The position numbers were made by a program, and so were the translations under genes. Source: Acidobacteriota bacterium (GTDB lineage Bacteria; Acidobacteriota; Terriglobia; Bryobacterales; Bryobacteraceae). From it: 51,449 nt of DNA. The stretch spans positions 1-51,449 of the forward strand of contig VFZW01000006.1 of NCBI GenBank assembly GCA_016871055.1. Direction: 5' to 3'. How positions within the stretch are numbered: the stretch's first letter is position 1; each line of letters starts with the position of its first letter. This document shows positions 9,135 to 18,366 of this stretch, in pieces. The notes below the pieces were generated by a model. It did not search any database. It was given only the letters and a program-made list of their open reading frames with translations, and was not told the origin of the DNA.

Positions 9135-10285
9135 CCCGGAACCGTATCGATGACCGGGTGGCCAATCCCCTCGATCTGTGCGTGCATGTTCTGCAGCGAA
9201 CGCAGCATGGTCGAAAGCTCGGGCCAGTCGGGGTCGATCAGCGAGGCGGTCGATTCGAGCATGTTGCGGTTAAGCAGACTGATGAATAACGACACCAGTT
9301 CTGGGTCGCGCCATCCCTTGGCTACTTCTTCTTCCAGCACGGCTGTCGCCTTTTCGAGGGAGAAGGCCGGCTTATAGGTGCGTTCGGTGATGAGCGCGTC
9401 GAAGATATCGACGATCTGCATGATGCGGGCAAGTAGGGGGATGTTCTCGCCGGCGAGGCCGTCGGGATAGCCGGAGCCGTCCCACTTTTCGTGATGGCTG
9501 CGGATGATCGGCAGCACGGGGGCCAGACTCTTCATGGGGCGGCAGATCTCTTCGCCGCGAATCGTATGCTGCTGCATGATCCGCCACTCTTCCGGCGTCA
9601 GGTGCTGCTGGCCGTGGAGGATCGAATCGGGAATCGAAACTTTGCCGATGTCGTGCAGAAAGCCGCCGCGATAAAGGGCGACGAGTTCGGGACGCGACAG
9701 ACCGAGAGCGACGCCGAGCGCGACGCTGTAGGTCGCCAACCGCTGGCAGTGTTCGGCGGTGTAGGAATCGCGGGCTTCGACGGCTTGCGCGAGCGCGAAG
9801 AGGATTGTCTTGGCCTGATCGAGCGAGTCGATGGCGGATTTGTTGCGGAGAAGGGCGCGGACGCGGGCGCGAAGGACGCTCGGGTGGAGCGGCTTTACAA
9901 GATACTCGTCGGCGCCCGCTTCGATGCCGAGAACTTCATGTTCGACGCCTTGGGTGTTGGTGATGATCAGTATCGGTAATAGGCTGTTGCGGGGGCTGGC
10001 TTTAACGCGGCGGTAGAGGTCGGGGCCGAATATATCCGGCAGCATGAGATCGACGATGATGAGGTCGATTGAATTCTGCTCGATGATGCGCGACGCGGCC
10101 GCGCCGCTGGCGGCTTCGAGAAACTCGTAGTTGCCCGCCGAACGAAGCATGCCCTTAAGCAGGCGGCGGTTGATCTCATGGGCGTCGATCAGCAGCAGTT
10201 TACCGGTCTTTCCGGCTTCGAGCCACGGGGTGGCGGCCAGGGCTCCAGGTATAGGCTTAGATTGAATCGTGCCGACCGCTTGCAT
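9131..10285 (-). CDS. Response regulator receiver with HD-GYP domain (c-di-GMP phosphodiesterase-like)
   Basis: Receiver KLLLIDAHEINRRLLKGML...LIIVDLMLPDIFGPD...ADEYLVKPL; HDIGK, HHEKWDGSGYPDGLAGENIPLLARI. Confidence 0.9.
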   Translation of the reverse strand: MQAVGTIQSKPIPGALAATPWLEAGKTGKLLLIDAHEINRRLLKGMLRSAGNYEFLEAASGAAASRIIEQNSIDLIIVDLMLPDIFGPDLYRRVKASPRNSLLPILIITNTQGVEHEVLGIEAGADEYLVKPLHPSVLRARVRALLRNKSAIDSLDQAKTILFALAQAVEARDSYTAEHCQRLATYSVALGVALGLSRPELVALYRGGFLHDIGKVSIPDSILHGQQHLTPEEWRIMQQHTIRGEEICRPMKSLAPVLPIIRSHHEKWDGSGYPDGLAGENIPLLARIMQIVDIFDALITERTYKPAFSLEKATAVLEEEVAKGWRDPELVSLFISLLNRNMLESTASLIDPDWPELSTMLRSLQNMHAQIEGIGHPVIDTVPG

Positions 10286-10391
10286 GAACGCCTTTCGTCT
10301 TCCTCTGCTACTGTCGGCATTAGGTGAGAGAAAATTTAGGCGTAGCCTCTTTCGGGGTTTCGCCGGAGACAAACTGGTAGGAGAATTCCGA

Positions 10392-10997
10392 ATGAAATTG
10401 GCCATGGTCGTAGTAGCCGTATCGGCGTTTGCGGCGGAACTGAGCAAAGGCGAGCGGGATCAGGCGATGAGCCACCTGCACGCGTCACGGAAACAGGTGC
10501 TGGATCTGATCGCGCCTCTTTCGGACGAGCAATTGAAGTACAAGACCGCGCCCGAGCGCTGGAGCATCCTCGAATGCGCCGAGCACATCGCCGAAACCGA
10601 GGTGATGCTGCGCGGGCTGATTCAGAAGACCGCGAAGGGTGCGCCCGTCGACGACGCCAAGCGCGAAGCGCGGAAGGCGCAAGCGGCCGAACGCATGAAG
10701 GGCGTCGTGACGCAGATGACCGACCGCTCGAAACGGTTCTCCGCGCCGGGTGAGATTCAGCCGAAGGGGCGGTTCGCAACAAAGGAAGCCGTCGTTGCGG
10801 CGTTCGCGGCACGCCGCGATGAGACCATCAAGTGGGTCGAAACAACGCCGGACGATCTGCGTGGAAAATTCTTTAAGCTCGGACCCGCGGCGGAAAACGA
10901 CCTGTATGAGATGATATTTTTCATCAGCGCTCATTCCGAACGGCACCTTCTGCAAATGAAAGAAGTCATGGCCGCCGCGGGATTTCCGAAACGCTAA
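10392..10997 (+). CDS. DinB superfamily protein with putative signal peptide
   Basis: MKLAMVVVAVSAFAAEL followed by DinB-like ...PERWSILECAEHIAETE...SAHSERHLLQMKEV. Confidence 0.75.
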   Translation: MKLAMVVVAVSAFAAELSKGERDQAMSHLHASRKQVLDLIAPLSDEQLKYKTAPERWSILECAEHIAETEVMLRGLIQKTAKGAPVDDAKREARKAQAAERMKGVVTQMTDRSKRFSAPGEIQPKGRFATKEAVVAAFAARRDETIKWVETTPDDLRGKFFKLGPAAENDLYEMIFFISAHSERHLLQMKEVMAAAGFPKR

Positions 10998-11028
10998 CCG
11001 GATGAAAGTCATCCCAGGAAGAGAGAGT

Positions 11029-11577
11029 ATGCGGCGATTGCTGTTGACGATTTCGATTGCGGCGATGCTGGCCGGTTGCGGCAGCGGGCCGAGTTCGGTG
11101 CGCGCGGCGATCAAACCGGTGAGCGCCCGGAAGCAAGCCCCGGACTTTGAACTAAAGGACTCGACGGGGAAGGTAGTCAAACTGTCCGACTTCAAGGGAA
11201 AAGTAGTCCTTTTGAACTTCTGGGCGACCTGGTGCGGGCCGTGCAAAATTGAGATTCCTTGGTTCGTGGAATTCGAACAGAACTACAAGGACAAGGGGTT
11301 GGTGGTGCTGGGCGTGTCGATGGATGAAGAAGGCTGGGAGATCGTCAAGCCGTTCATCGAGAAACACAAGATCAACTACCGGCTTGTGATCGGAGACGAT
11401 GCGACCGCGCAGAAGTACGGCGGCGTGGATTCGCTGCCAACTTCGTTCTTGATCGACCGACAAGGCCGCACCGCCGCCGTTCATATCGGCTTGGTGAGTA
11501 AGGGAAGCTATGTTAGTGACATTACGCAACTGCTCGATGGCAGTGGTGCTGGCTCTGGCGCTAAAGGCGCAGACTGA
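11029..11577 (+). CDS. TlpA/ResA-like thioredoxin-fold lipoprotein
   Basis: Lipobox LAGC; APDFELKDSTGKVVKLSDFKGKVVLLNFWATWCGPCKIEIPWF; ORF opens at 11002. Confidence 0.9.
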   Translation: MRRLLLTISIAAMLAGCGSGPSSVRAAIKPVSARKQAPDFELKDSTGKVVKLSDFKGKVVLLNFWATWCGPCKIEIPWFVEFEQNYKDKGLVVLGVSMDEEGWEIVKPFIEKHKINYRLVIGDDATAQKYGGVDSLPTSFLIDRQGRTAAVHIGLVSKGSYVSDITQLLDGSGAGSGAKGAD

Positions 11578-11962
11578 TACGCTGCGGGTTGGGCCGGTCG
11601 CTCCGGTGTCGGGAAAACGCGGTGAACCGGTGACGGTGAAGCTCGACCTCAAACTCGCCAACGGTTACCACTTAAATTCGCATAAGCCCGAGGATCCGTA
11701 CCTGATCCCTCTGCGGCTGACCTGGGATGCGTCCGTCGACACCGTCGACGTCAAGTTTCCGGAGCCGAAACATGAGCGCTACGCCTTTTCCGACAAGCCG
11801 CTGAGTGTGTTCACGGGCGACTTTTCGATCGTCTCGACCGTGAAGCCGAAGAACGCCGGCTTTGGCGTGTTGACCGGCAAGCTGCGCTATCAGGCGTGTA
11901 ATCACAATTCGTGCCTGCCGCCGAAGACGATTGACGTGAAGGCGCCGGCGGATATCCGCTGA
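11510..11962 (+). CDS. Stand-alone DsbD N-terminal (alpha)-like domain protein, exported
   Basis: GEPVTVKLDLKLANGYHLNSHKPEDPYLIPLRLTW...GKLRYQACNHNSCLPPKTI; SD-like AAGGGAAG before ATG 11510. Confidence 0.75.
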   Translation: MLVTLRNCSMAVVLALALKAQTDTLRVGPVAPVSGKRGEPVTVKLDLKLANGYHLNSHKPEDPYLIPLRLTWDASVDTVDVKFPEPKHERYAFSDKPLSVFTGDFSIVSTVKPKNAGFGVLTGKLRYQACNHNSCLPPKTIDVKAPADIR

Positions 11963-11966
11963 ACAC

Positions 11967-12725
11967 GTGCGAACGCTTCTGATCGCGCCGGGCGCTATCG
12001 GAGATTGCATCATGCGGTTTCCGGCGATGGAGGCGTTGCGTTCGGACTATACCGAGGTCTGGATTTCACGGCCAGTCGTGCCGTTGGTTTTGTTTGCCGA
12101 TCGCGTGCGGGCGTTGGCGGATACCGGAATTGACCGGATCGGGTTGCCGGGCATCGACGTCCCGCCGCTGCGGGAGTTCGAAGGCTTCGACCGGATTGTG
12201 TCGTGGTATGGATCGGCGCGGGAAGAGTTTCGCGCGGCGGTACACGGGTTGCCGTTTACTTTTCATCCGGCGCTGGCTTCGGCGCCGCCCGTTTCGATTC
12301 CGCGGATTGCTCTGCGCGGGCCTCGGCATGGGGCTGTAATCGCGCATCCGTACTCGGGCAGCGCGAGGAAGAATTATCCGGGGTTTGCCGATCTTGCGCG
12401 CGAGGTTCCGGTCGTTCGCTGGACATGCGGGCCGGAGGAAGACTGGCCGGGAGCGGTCCGGTTCGATTGTCTGGGCGAGTTGGCGCGATGGATCTCGGGC
12501 GCGTCGTTGTTCATCGGCAACGACAGCGGGATCACGCACCTGGCCGCGGCGCTGGGCGTGCGGACGATCGCACTATTCGGCCCGACGGACCCAGCGATCT
12601 GGTGTCCGCCGGGCGAGCATGTTACGGCGCTGTCGTTCGACGAAGCGAATTTTGGGATTACTGCTTCTTTGCAGGCGCGGGCGGCTTTTTTGTCGCGTCC
12701 TCTTCGCCTTCCGGCGCGGCGTTGA
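11967..12725 (+). CDS. Glycosyltransferase family 9 (heptosyltransferase-like)
   Basis: LLIAPGAIGDCIMRFPAMEALR...; FIGNDSGITHLAAALGVRTIALFGPTDPAIWCP. Confidence 0.85.
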   Translation: MRTLLIAPGAIGDCIMRFPAMEALRSDYTEVWISRPVVPLVLFADRVRALADTGIDRIGLPGIDVPPLREFEGFDRIVSWYGSAREEFRAAVHGLPFTFHPALASAPPVSIPRIALRGPRHGAVIAHPYSGSARKNYPGFADLAREVPVVRWTCGPEEDWPGAVRFDCLGELARWISGASLFIGNDSGITHLAAALGVRTIALFGPTDPAIWCPPGEHVTALSFDEANFGITASLQARAAFLSRPLRLPARR

Positions 12726-13521
12726 CATCGACGCGGCGGCCGCCGACGGCGGGTGGAACCCAGCCATCGTTTGACGGTCCGTTCTGGAAGAACTTCGCCG
12801 TGCCGCTCAGCGGATGATCCTTGTGATAGACCGCCGCGGCTTGGCCAAATATCTTGCCGGCTTTGAGCGTGTCGTCGTGCACCTTCTTGATCATCTCCTG
12901 GTACTTCGGATGGTTCTGCGGATAGCCGGAGAATGAGCTCAAATCGGCGTTGCCGATGATGACGACATCGACGCCTTGGACTCGCGCGATGTCATACGCG
13001 TTGGCGACGCCGGTGGGCGATTCGATCATCACGACGACGAGCATGTTGTCGTTGAACGACTGGCGATAGTTGCCGTGCTTGGCCCACAACCGGCCCGCGT
13101 AACCGCCGCCGGCGCTGCGCCGCGCCTCGGGTGGATAACGGGCCCACTTGGCAGCTTCGAGCGCGCGTTCGACGGTGTCGACGGTGGGAATGATGACGCC
13201 GAGGGCGCCGAGATCGGTGGCGTGCTGAATGTGGAATTCCTGCGCGTCTGGGAGGCGGATCATGGGAATCGACGGGGCGTCGGGGCAGGCCTGGATCATC
13301 TTCTCGACGTCTCTGAATTCGAGCGTCGAGTGCTGCATTTCGAACCAGGTGTAGTCGTAGTGTTTGGCCTTTTCGCAGTAGCCGGCGGGATCGAAGGTTG
13401 ACTGGGTGAAGCTGAAGACCTGTTTGCCGTCGAGCAGTTTTTGCTTGGCGGTGTTGTAGAGCTTCGGCTTGGGCTGGGCGAAGGCGATGAGCGCGAGAGT
13501 GAGGATGAGGACTGGGCGCAT
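12658..13521 (-). CDS. HpcH/HpaI-type aldolase with predicted signal peptide
   Basis: MRPVLILTLALIAFAQ; LGALGVIIPTVDTVERALEAAKWARYPPEARRSAGG; VVVMIESPTGVANAYDIA. Confidence 0.85.
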   Translation of the reverse strand: MRPVLILTLALIAFAQPKPKLYNTAKQKLLDGKQVFSFTQSTFDPAGYCEKAKHYDYTWFEMQHSTLEFRDVEKMIQACPDAPSIPMIRLPDAQEFHIQHATDLGALGVIIPTVDTVERALEAAKWARYPPEARRSAGGGYAGRLWAKHGNYRQSFNDNMLVVVMIESPTGVANAYDIARVQGVDVVIIGNADLSSFSGYPQNHPKYQEMIKKVHDDTLKAGKIFGQAAAVYHKDHPLSGTAKFFQNGPSNDGWVPPAVGGRRVDVNAAPEGEEDATKKPPAPAKKQ

Positions 13522-13540
13522 AGTGAGAGGTAGTATATCG

Positions 13541-14089
13541 TCAACGCTGGGGGATTTCACCCGCCTTGACGCGCCGGTTGAAAGCTTCCGACTGCCCTCT
13601 GGGAATGCTGGGGGAGATCCATTCGTCGCCTTTGTACTGCTTGGCGAGCAGGACGATCTGCCCCACGTGTTGGGCGTAGTGCGCGACCTGGCGAAGGATT
13701 GCCTGCATGATGGAGTGGGGATCGCCGCGGACGGTGACGGTGCGGGACATGTCGTCATCGGTGAGCGCGCCGAGCTCGCGAAAAACGACGGCCCAGCCGT
13801 CTTCCCAATCCTGCATCATCGCTTCGCGGGTAGAAAGCGGGGCCTCGAATTCCGTATCGCGGTTCCGCCAGGGTTTCTCGCCGTCTTCGGTGAGGAAGTT
13901 GGTGAAGCGCGAGCGCATGTTGCCGGTCATGTGCTTGACGATGATGGCGATGGAGTTGCCGCCGGGGCTCGCGACGCGAAACAGATCCTCGTCGCTCAGT
14001 TGTTCGATGGCGCGCTCGGCGTACCGCTTGTAGGCCCGAAAGGACTCGAGCGATTCCTTATGAAACGAAGTCGTGAATTCGAACGCCAT
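13541..14089 (-). CDS. DinB superfamily protein (DUF1572-like)
   Basis: MAFEFTTSFHKESLESFRAYKRYAERAIEQLSDEDLFR...NSIAIIVKHMTGNMRSRFTNFLTEDGEKPWRNRDTEF. Confidence 0.8.
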   Translation of the reverse strand: MAFEFTTSFHKESLESFRAYKRYAERAIEQLSDEDLFRVASPGGNSIAIIVKHMTGNMRSRFTNFLTEDGEKPWRNRDTEFEAPLSTREAMMQDWEDGWAVVFRELGALTDDDMSRTVTVRGDPHSIMQAILRQVAHYAQHVGQIVLLAKQYKGDEWISPSIPRGQSEAFNRRVKAGEIPQR

Positions 14090-14165
14090 ATCATTTCGAG
14101 GATATCGCGCACGACGGACTCGCTTCGGCGTGGCCCGTGCGCGATTGGGGTAGCATATAAACTTC

Positions 14166-16646
14166 ATGCCGAGCGCGGGAGAGAGATTCGGGCCATATTC
14201 ACTGATCGCGCCCATTGGCGCGGGCGGAATGGGTGAAGTGTGGAAAGCGGCCGATACGCGGCTGGATCGCGTGGTGGCGATTAAGTTCCTGCTACAGGGA
14301 TCGGCGGCGGAGTTGAAGGGGCGGTTCGAACAGGAAGCCCGTGCGGCGAGCGCGCTGCAACATCCGAACATTGTCGCCGTTTACGATGTCGGCGAAGCGA
14401 ACGGCTTGCACTACATCGTTTCGGAACTGGTCGAGGGCGAGAATTTGCGCGCGGTGCTGAGCAATGGTGCAGTTCCGTTGAAGCGCACGCTCGATCTGGC
14501 GGCGCAGATTGCCGATGGCATGGCGGCGGCGCATGCGCGCGGGATTACGCACCGTGACTTGAAGCCGGAGAACATCATGGTGACGCCGGAAGGGCGGGCG
14601 AAGATTCTCGACTTCGGATTGGCCAAGCGAGGCACGCGGCAAATCAAGCCGACCGATTCGACGTTGTCGTTTGCCTCGGAGGTTGGCGCGATTCTCGGCA
14701 CGACGAATTACATGAGCCCGGAGCAGGCTCGTTCGCAGGACGTCGATTTTCGTTCGGATCAGTTCAGCTTTGGAACCGTGCTGCATGAGTTGCTGACAGG
14801 CGCGAAGCCGTTTCAGCGCGATAGCGGACCGCAGACGATGTCGGCGATCATCGCCGAGGAAGCGCCGGCGTTGCCTGCTTCTGTTCCCGCGCCGGTGCGG
14901 TGGGTGGTGGAGCGTTGCCTGGAGAAAGAGCCGGCGCAGCGGTATGGCGCGACGGCGGATCTGCATCGGGATTTGAAGCGGATGCGGGAGCATCTTTCGG
15001 ATTTGTCGGTGTCGGGAGTAGCGGCTGCGGCGGCGCCTGCACCGAAGCGGCGGTACTGGTTGATTGGAGCGGCGGCGATTGTTGTGGCGGCGGCGATATT
15101 CGGCGGTCGCGAGCCGGGCATGGACCCACTGGAAGTCTATCCGCTGCTGACAGAAGCGGAGTCGGATTCGGCGCCGTTGTTCTCGCCCGACGGGCGGTCG
15201 ATTGCGTACCTGCGCGCGGGCGCCGAACTGTGGGTACGCCCGTTGAACGGCGGTGCGCCGACGCAGCTTGCAACGAGCGTGGGCGGCAAGCCAGCGTGGT
15301 CGCGCGATGGGAATCGAATCTGTTTTCCACGCCGGTTGGAGTTGTGGTGCGTTAGCGCGGCGGGCGGCGAGCCGCGAAAGGTTTTAGATGACGCGGGTTT
15401 TGGCGGGGTCCACTTCACGCCGGACGGCACGGGTGTTGTATTTCGGCGGCCGGATTCGCTATGGATTAGTTCGCCTCTCGGTGCGGAGCTGAAGAAACTG
15501 GATAGCGTTCGCCTCCCGGAGCGGACGACGGAAATGTACGGCTACTCGCCGGATGGGAAGACGATCGCGGTGCGCACGATCACGCGCGATGTGTGGCTGG
15601 TTCCGGTGGCCGGCGGGGAGCCGGAGTTCATAATGAAAGCCGCGTACTTCGCCTGGATGCCAGACAGCCGACATGCCGTAGTCATCTCCGAGATGGAGAG
15701 TTCGCGGGCGGTGTATTTGATCGACACGCAATCACGCGCGATGCGTCTGCTGCTGCGCGGCTCGCAGCGAATATTCGATTTGGATGTGCATCCGGACGGG
15801 AAGCAGATTGCGTACGCGAGCGGCGACACCGACTGGGATCCGGTTGAGTTTTCGATGGATGGCAAACGTTTGCGCGGGTTCGGCCTTTCGACGATGATGG
15901 AGACCTCGGCGGCGTGGTCGCCGGTGGGAGACAAGTTTCTCTACATCAGTTTCGCGGGACGGACGCCGGCGATCTGGACGCGCCGCGACGATGGAAGCGA
16001 CGCGAAGCTCGTGCACCAGGGCGGTCGCGTGGCGCCGACTGTGCCGGCATTTTCGCCGGATGGCAAGCGGATCGCGTTCTGGGAGCCGAATGAGTTGAAG
16101 ACAATTCCCGCGGGTGGCGGCGAGGCGGTTGGCGTAACGGCGGTTGCCGAGCCGGTGTCGAACCTCTGCTGGGGATCGGACAACGAGACGATTTACTACG
16201 GAACCGGCCCGCGCTTGTGGAAAGTGTCCAGCCTGGGCGGCGCGCCGGTGAAGGTGGCCGAAGGGCAGTCGTGGCGCCGTGCCGTTTGCACCGCGGACGG
16301 ATGGAAAGCGGATCTGCTGCCCGAAGGAGTTTCGCCAATCGGCGGTGTGCAGGTGCTGGGCGGGTCGGTCTTTACACTCGATGTTCCGCAGCACGAGATC
16401 ACCGAGTGGGATGTGGTTTCTAAGAAGTCGAAGCGTGTGACGAAACTGGAAGTGGGGCCGGGTGAGCGAACGAATCGATTCGCGGTGCATCCCGGCGGCA
16501 AGCGGGTGGTTGTGCAGGCGGGGCGTCTGAACTACGACATCTGGATAGCCGAGAACTTCGCGCAGCCGGCGCCGTGGTGGCGGCGCTGGTTCCGGCATTG
16601 GGATGTGCCGGCGCCGCCGGAGTTGCCGCCTCCGCCGGTGGAGTAG
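14166..16646 (+). CDS. Ser/Thr protein kinase with C-terminal TolB/WD40-like propeller
   Basis: IGAGGMGEVWKA, HRDLKPENIM, DFGLA, MSPEQA; repeated FSPDGRSIAYLRAG type motifs. Confidence 0.95.
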   Translation: MPSAGERFGPYSLIAPIGAGGMGEVWKAADTRLDRVVAIKFLLQGSAAELKGRFEQEARAASALQHPNIVAVYDVGEANGLHYIVSELVEGENLRAVLSNGAVPLKRTLDLAAQIADGMAAAHARGITHRDLKPENIMVTPEGRAKILDFGLAKRGTRQIKPTDSTLSFASEVGAILGTTNYMSPEQARSQDVDFRSDQFSFGTVLHELLTGAKPFQRDSGPQTMSAIIAEEAPALPASVPAPVRWVVERCLEKEPAQRYGATADLHRDLKRMREHLSDLSVSGVAAAAAPAPKRRYWLIGAAAIVVAAAIFGGREPGMDPLEVYPLLTEAESDSAPLFSPDGRSIAYLRAGAELWVRPLNGGAPTQLATSVGGKPAWSRDGNRICFPRRLELWCVSAAGGEPRKVLDDAGFGGVHFTPDGTGVVFRRPDSLWISSPLGAELKKLDSVRLPERTTEMYGYSPDGKTIAVRTITRDVWLVPVAGGEPEFIMKAAYFAWMPDSRHAVVISEMESSRAVYLIDTQSRAMRLLLRGSQRIFDLDVHPDGKQIAYASGDTDWDPVEFSMDGKRLRGFGLSTMMETSAAWSPVGDKFLYISFAGRTPAIWTRRDDGSDAKLVHQGGRVAPTVPAFSPDGKRIAFWEPNELKTIPAGGGEAVGVTAVAEPVSNLCWGSDNETIYYGTGPRLWKVSSLGGAPVKVAEGQSWRRAVCTADGWKADLLPEGVSPIGGVQVLGGSVFTLDVPQHEITEWDVVSKKSKRVTKLEVGPGERTNRFAVHPGGKRVVVQAGRLNYDIWIAENFAQPAPWWRRWFRHWDVPAPPELPPPPVE

Positions 16647-16649
16647 CGG

Positions 16650-16963
16650 TTACTCCAGGCCCTCTCGCCGCAGAAATTTTCGGAGATTCCGCTTGCCGTT
16701 TACGATGCGGAGGATGTCCACGCCGTTTGGGCGCGGGCGATAGAACACGAGCATGTCCTCGAAGCCGGTGATTCGCCACATCCGCACCCCTTTCAGGCTA
16801 GGATGTTTGATTCGTGATCGCCAACCGATTTCCGGTTCAAGCTCGAATCAACCGCTTTCATAAAGCGTAAGCAAAGCTCCATGTCGACTTCGTCGGCGAG
16901 ATACGTTGCGTGATCGACGATGTCCACGGCAGCCCTCGGCTTGATGCTGAGGCTTTGGATCAA
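16650..16963 (-). pseudogene. ParE/RelE-family toxin, frameshifted
   Basis: N-term (TTG start overlapping ParD stop) IQSLSIKPRAAVDIVDHATYLADEVDMELCLRFMKAVDSSLN, then in the -1 frame PEIGWRSRIKHPSLKGVRMWRITGFEDMLVFYRPRPNGVDILRIVNGKRNLRKFLRREGLE*; frameshift near 16838. Confidence 0.8.
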
Positions 16964-17202
16964 CGTGTTTTTCGGGCCTGAAGCCGCCGCTCCACTTCGG
17001 CCCGTCTCTCGGCCCAAAACTTGGCGTCTACGGGAATAGACTCTCCAGAGTTCAGCCCCTCCAAGAGGAGCCGCTCCAACTCGTCTTCCGGCGATTCCTC
17101 TTCCAGAATCATATTCTCGACATACCGATCAACGGTCAGCCCGGCGGCCTCGGCTCGCGCACGCAAGCGCTCTTCGACTTTGGGATCAAGCGTTATCGTC
17201 AT
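16960..17202 (-). CDS. Antitoxin, ParD/RHH-like
   Basis: MTITLDPKVEERLRARAEAAGLTVDRYVENMILEEE; immediately upstream of ParE-like remnant (TTGA overlap). Confidence 0.75.
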   Translation of the reverse strand: MTITLDPKVEERLRARAEAAGLTVDRYVENMILEEESPEDELERLLLEGLNSGESIPVDAKFWAERRAEVERRLQARKTR

Positions 17203-17255
17203 AGGCTTTGCTTACCATTCTACTCGCGCCGCCCGGCAATGATAGACTTCTCTCG

Positions 17256-18302
17256 ATGAAGCCCCTTATTCTATTGGCCGCGGCTGCCGCATTTGCGGCC
17301 GGCTGGAAAATCGAAACCATTGCTGGGACCGGCGTGAAAGGCTACTCCGAAACGCAGCTCAACAACCCCTATGGCCTCGCGATTGGCCCCGACGGCGCGC
17401 TCTACATTTGCGACATCGACAACCACGTCATTCGCCGTCTCGATCTGAAGACGCGTAAGCTGACGACCGTCGCGGGTACAACGAAGATGGGTTATGCGGG
17501 CGACGGCGGGCCAGCTACCAAGGCCGAGATGAATCAGCCGTACGAGATCCGTTTCGACAAGGCCGGCAACATGTATTTCGTCGAGATGAAGAACCACGTC
17601 GTGCGGAAAGTCGATCGGAAAACCGGCATTATTACGACGATTGCGGGCACGGGTAAGCCGGGCTTCTCGGGCGACGGTGGACTGGCGAACGCGGCAATGT
17701 TGAATCAGCCGCACTCGATTCAGTTCGACCCGTCGGGCGGCATGTTGATCTGCGATATCTTCAATCACCGCATTCGGCGCGTCGATCTCAAGACCGGTCT
17801 GATCGACACCTGGGCGGGAACGGGCGAGAAGAAGCCGACGCCCGATGGCGCGCCATTGAAGGGCACGCCGCTGAATGGGCCGCGGGCGATCGACGTCGAC
17901 CCCGCTGGCAACTTATACTTGGCGCTGCGCGAAGGTAACGCGGTGTATCGGATCGACTGGAAGGCTCGTACGTTGCATCATATCGGCGGCACCGGCGAGA
18001 AGGGTTTTACCGGCAACGGCGGGCCGGCGAAGATGGCGAAGTTGAATGGCCCGAAGGGGATTTCGTGGTCGCCCGATGGCGGCGTTTATCTGGCCGATAC
18101 CGAGAGCCACACGATTCGGCGCATCGACTTGAAGAGCGGCGTTATCACGACGCCCGCGGGCACTGGCGAGCGCGGTGATGGGCCGGAGACGTCGCCCGGT
18201 GAGTGCAAGATGGCGCGGCCGCATGGAGTCTTTATTGATAAGAAGGGCGTGGTCTACATTGCCGATAGCGAGGCGCACCGGATTCGGCGGTTAGCGCGGT
18301 AA
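17256..18302 (+). CDS. Secreted NHL-repeat beta-propeller protein
   Basis: Repeats such as IAGTGKPGFSGDGGLANAAMLNQPHSIQFDPSGGMLICDIFNHRIRRVD; signal peptide MKPLILLAAAAAFAAG. Confidence 0.9.
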   Translation: MKPLILLAAAAAFAAGWKIETIAGTGVKGYSETQLNNPYGLAIGPDGALYICDIDNHVIRRLDLKTRKLTTVAGTTKMGYAGDGGPATKAEMNQPYEIRFDKAGNMYFVEMKNHVVRKVDRKTGIITTIAGTGKPGFSGDGGLANAAMLNQPHSIQFDPSGGMLICDIFNHRIRRVDLKTGLIDTWAGTGEKKPTPDGAPLKGTPLNGPRAIDVDPAGNLYLALREGNAVYRIDWKARTLHHIGGTGEKGFTGNGGPAKMAKLNGPKGISWSPDGGVYLADTESHTIRRIDLKSGVITTPAGTGERGDGPETSPGECKMARPHGVFIDKKGVVYIADSEAHRIRRLAR

Positions 18303-18366
18303 TTCTGATGGGTCTCCGACGGGTTTTGCCAGCGGTTTTCGCTCTTACCGAGAGAGAGGGTTTCTC

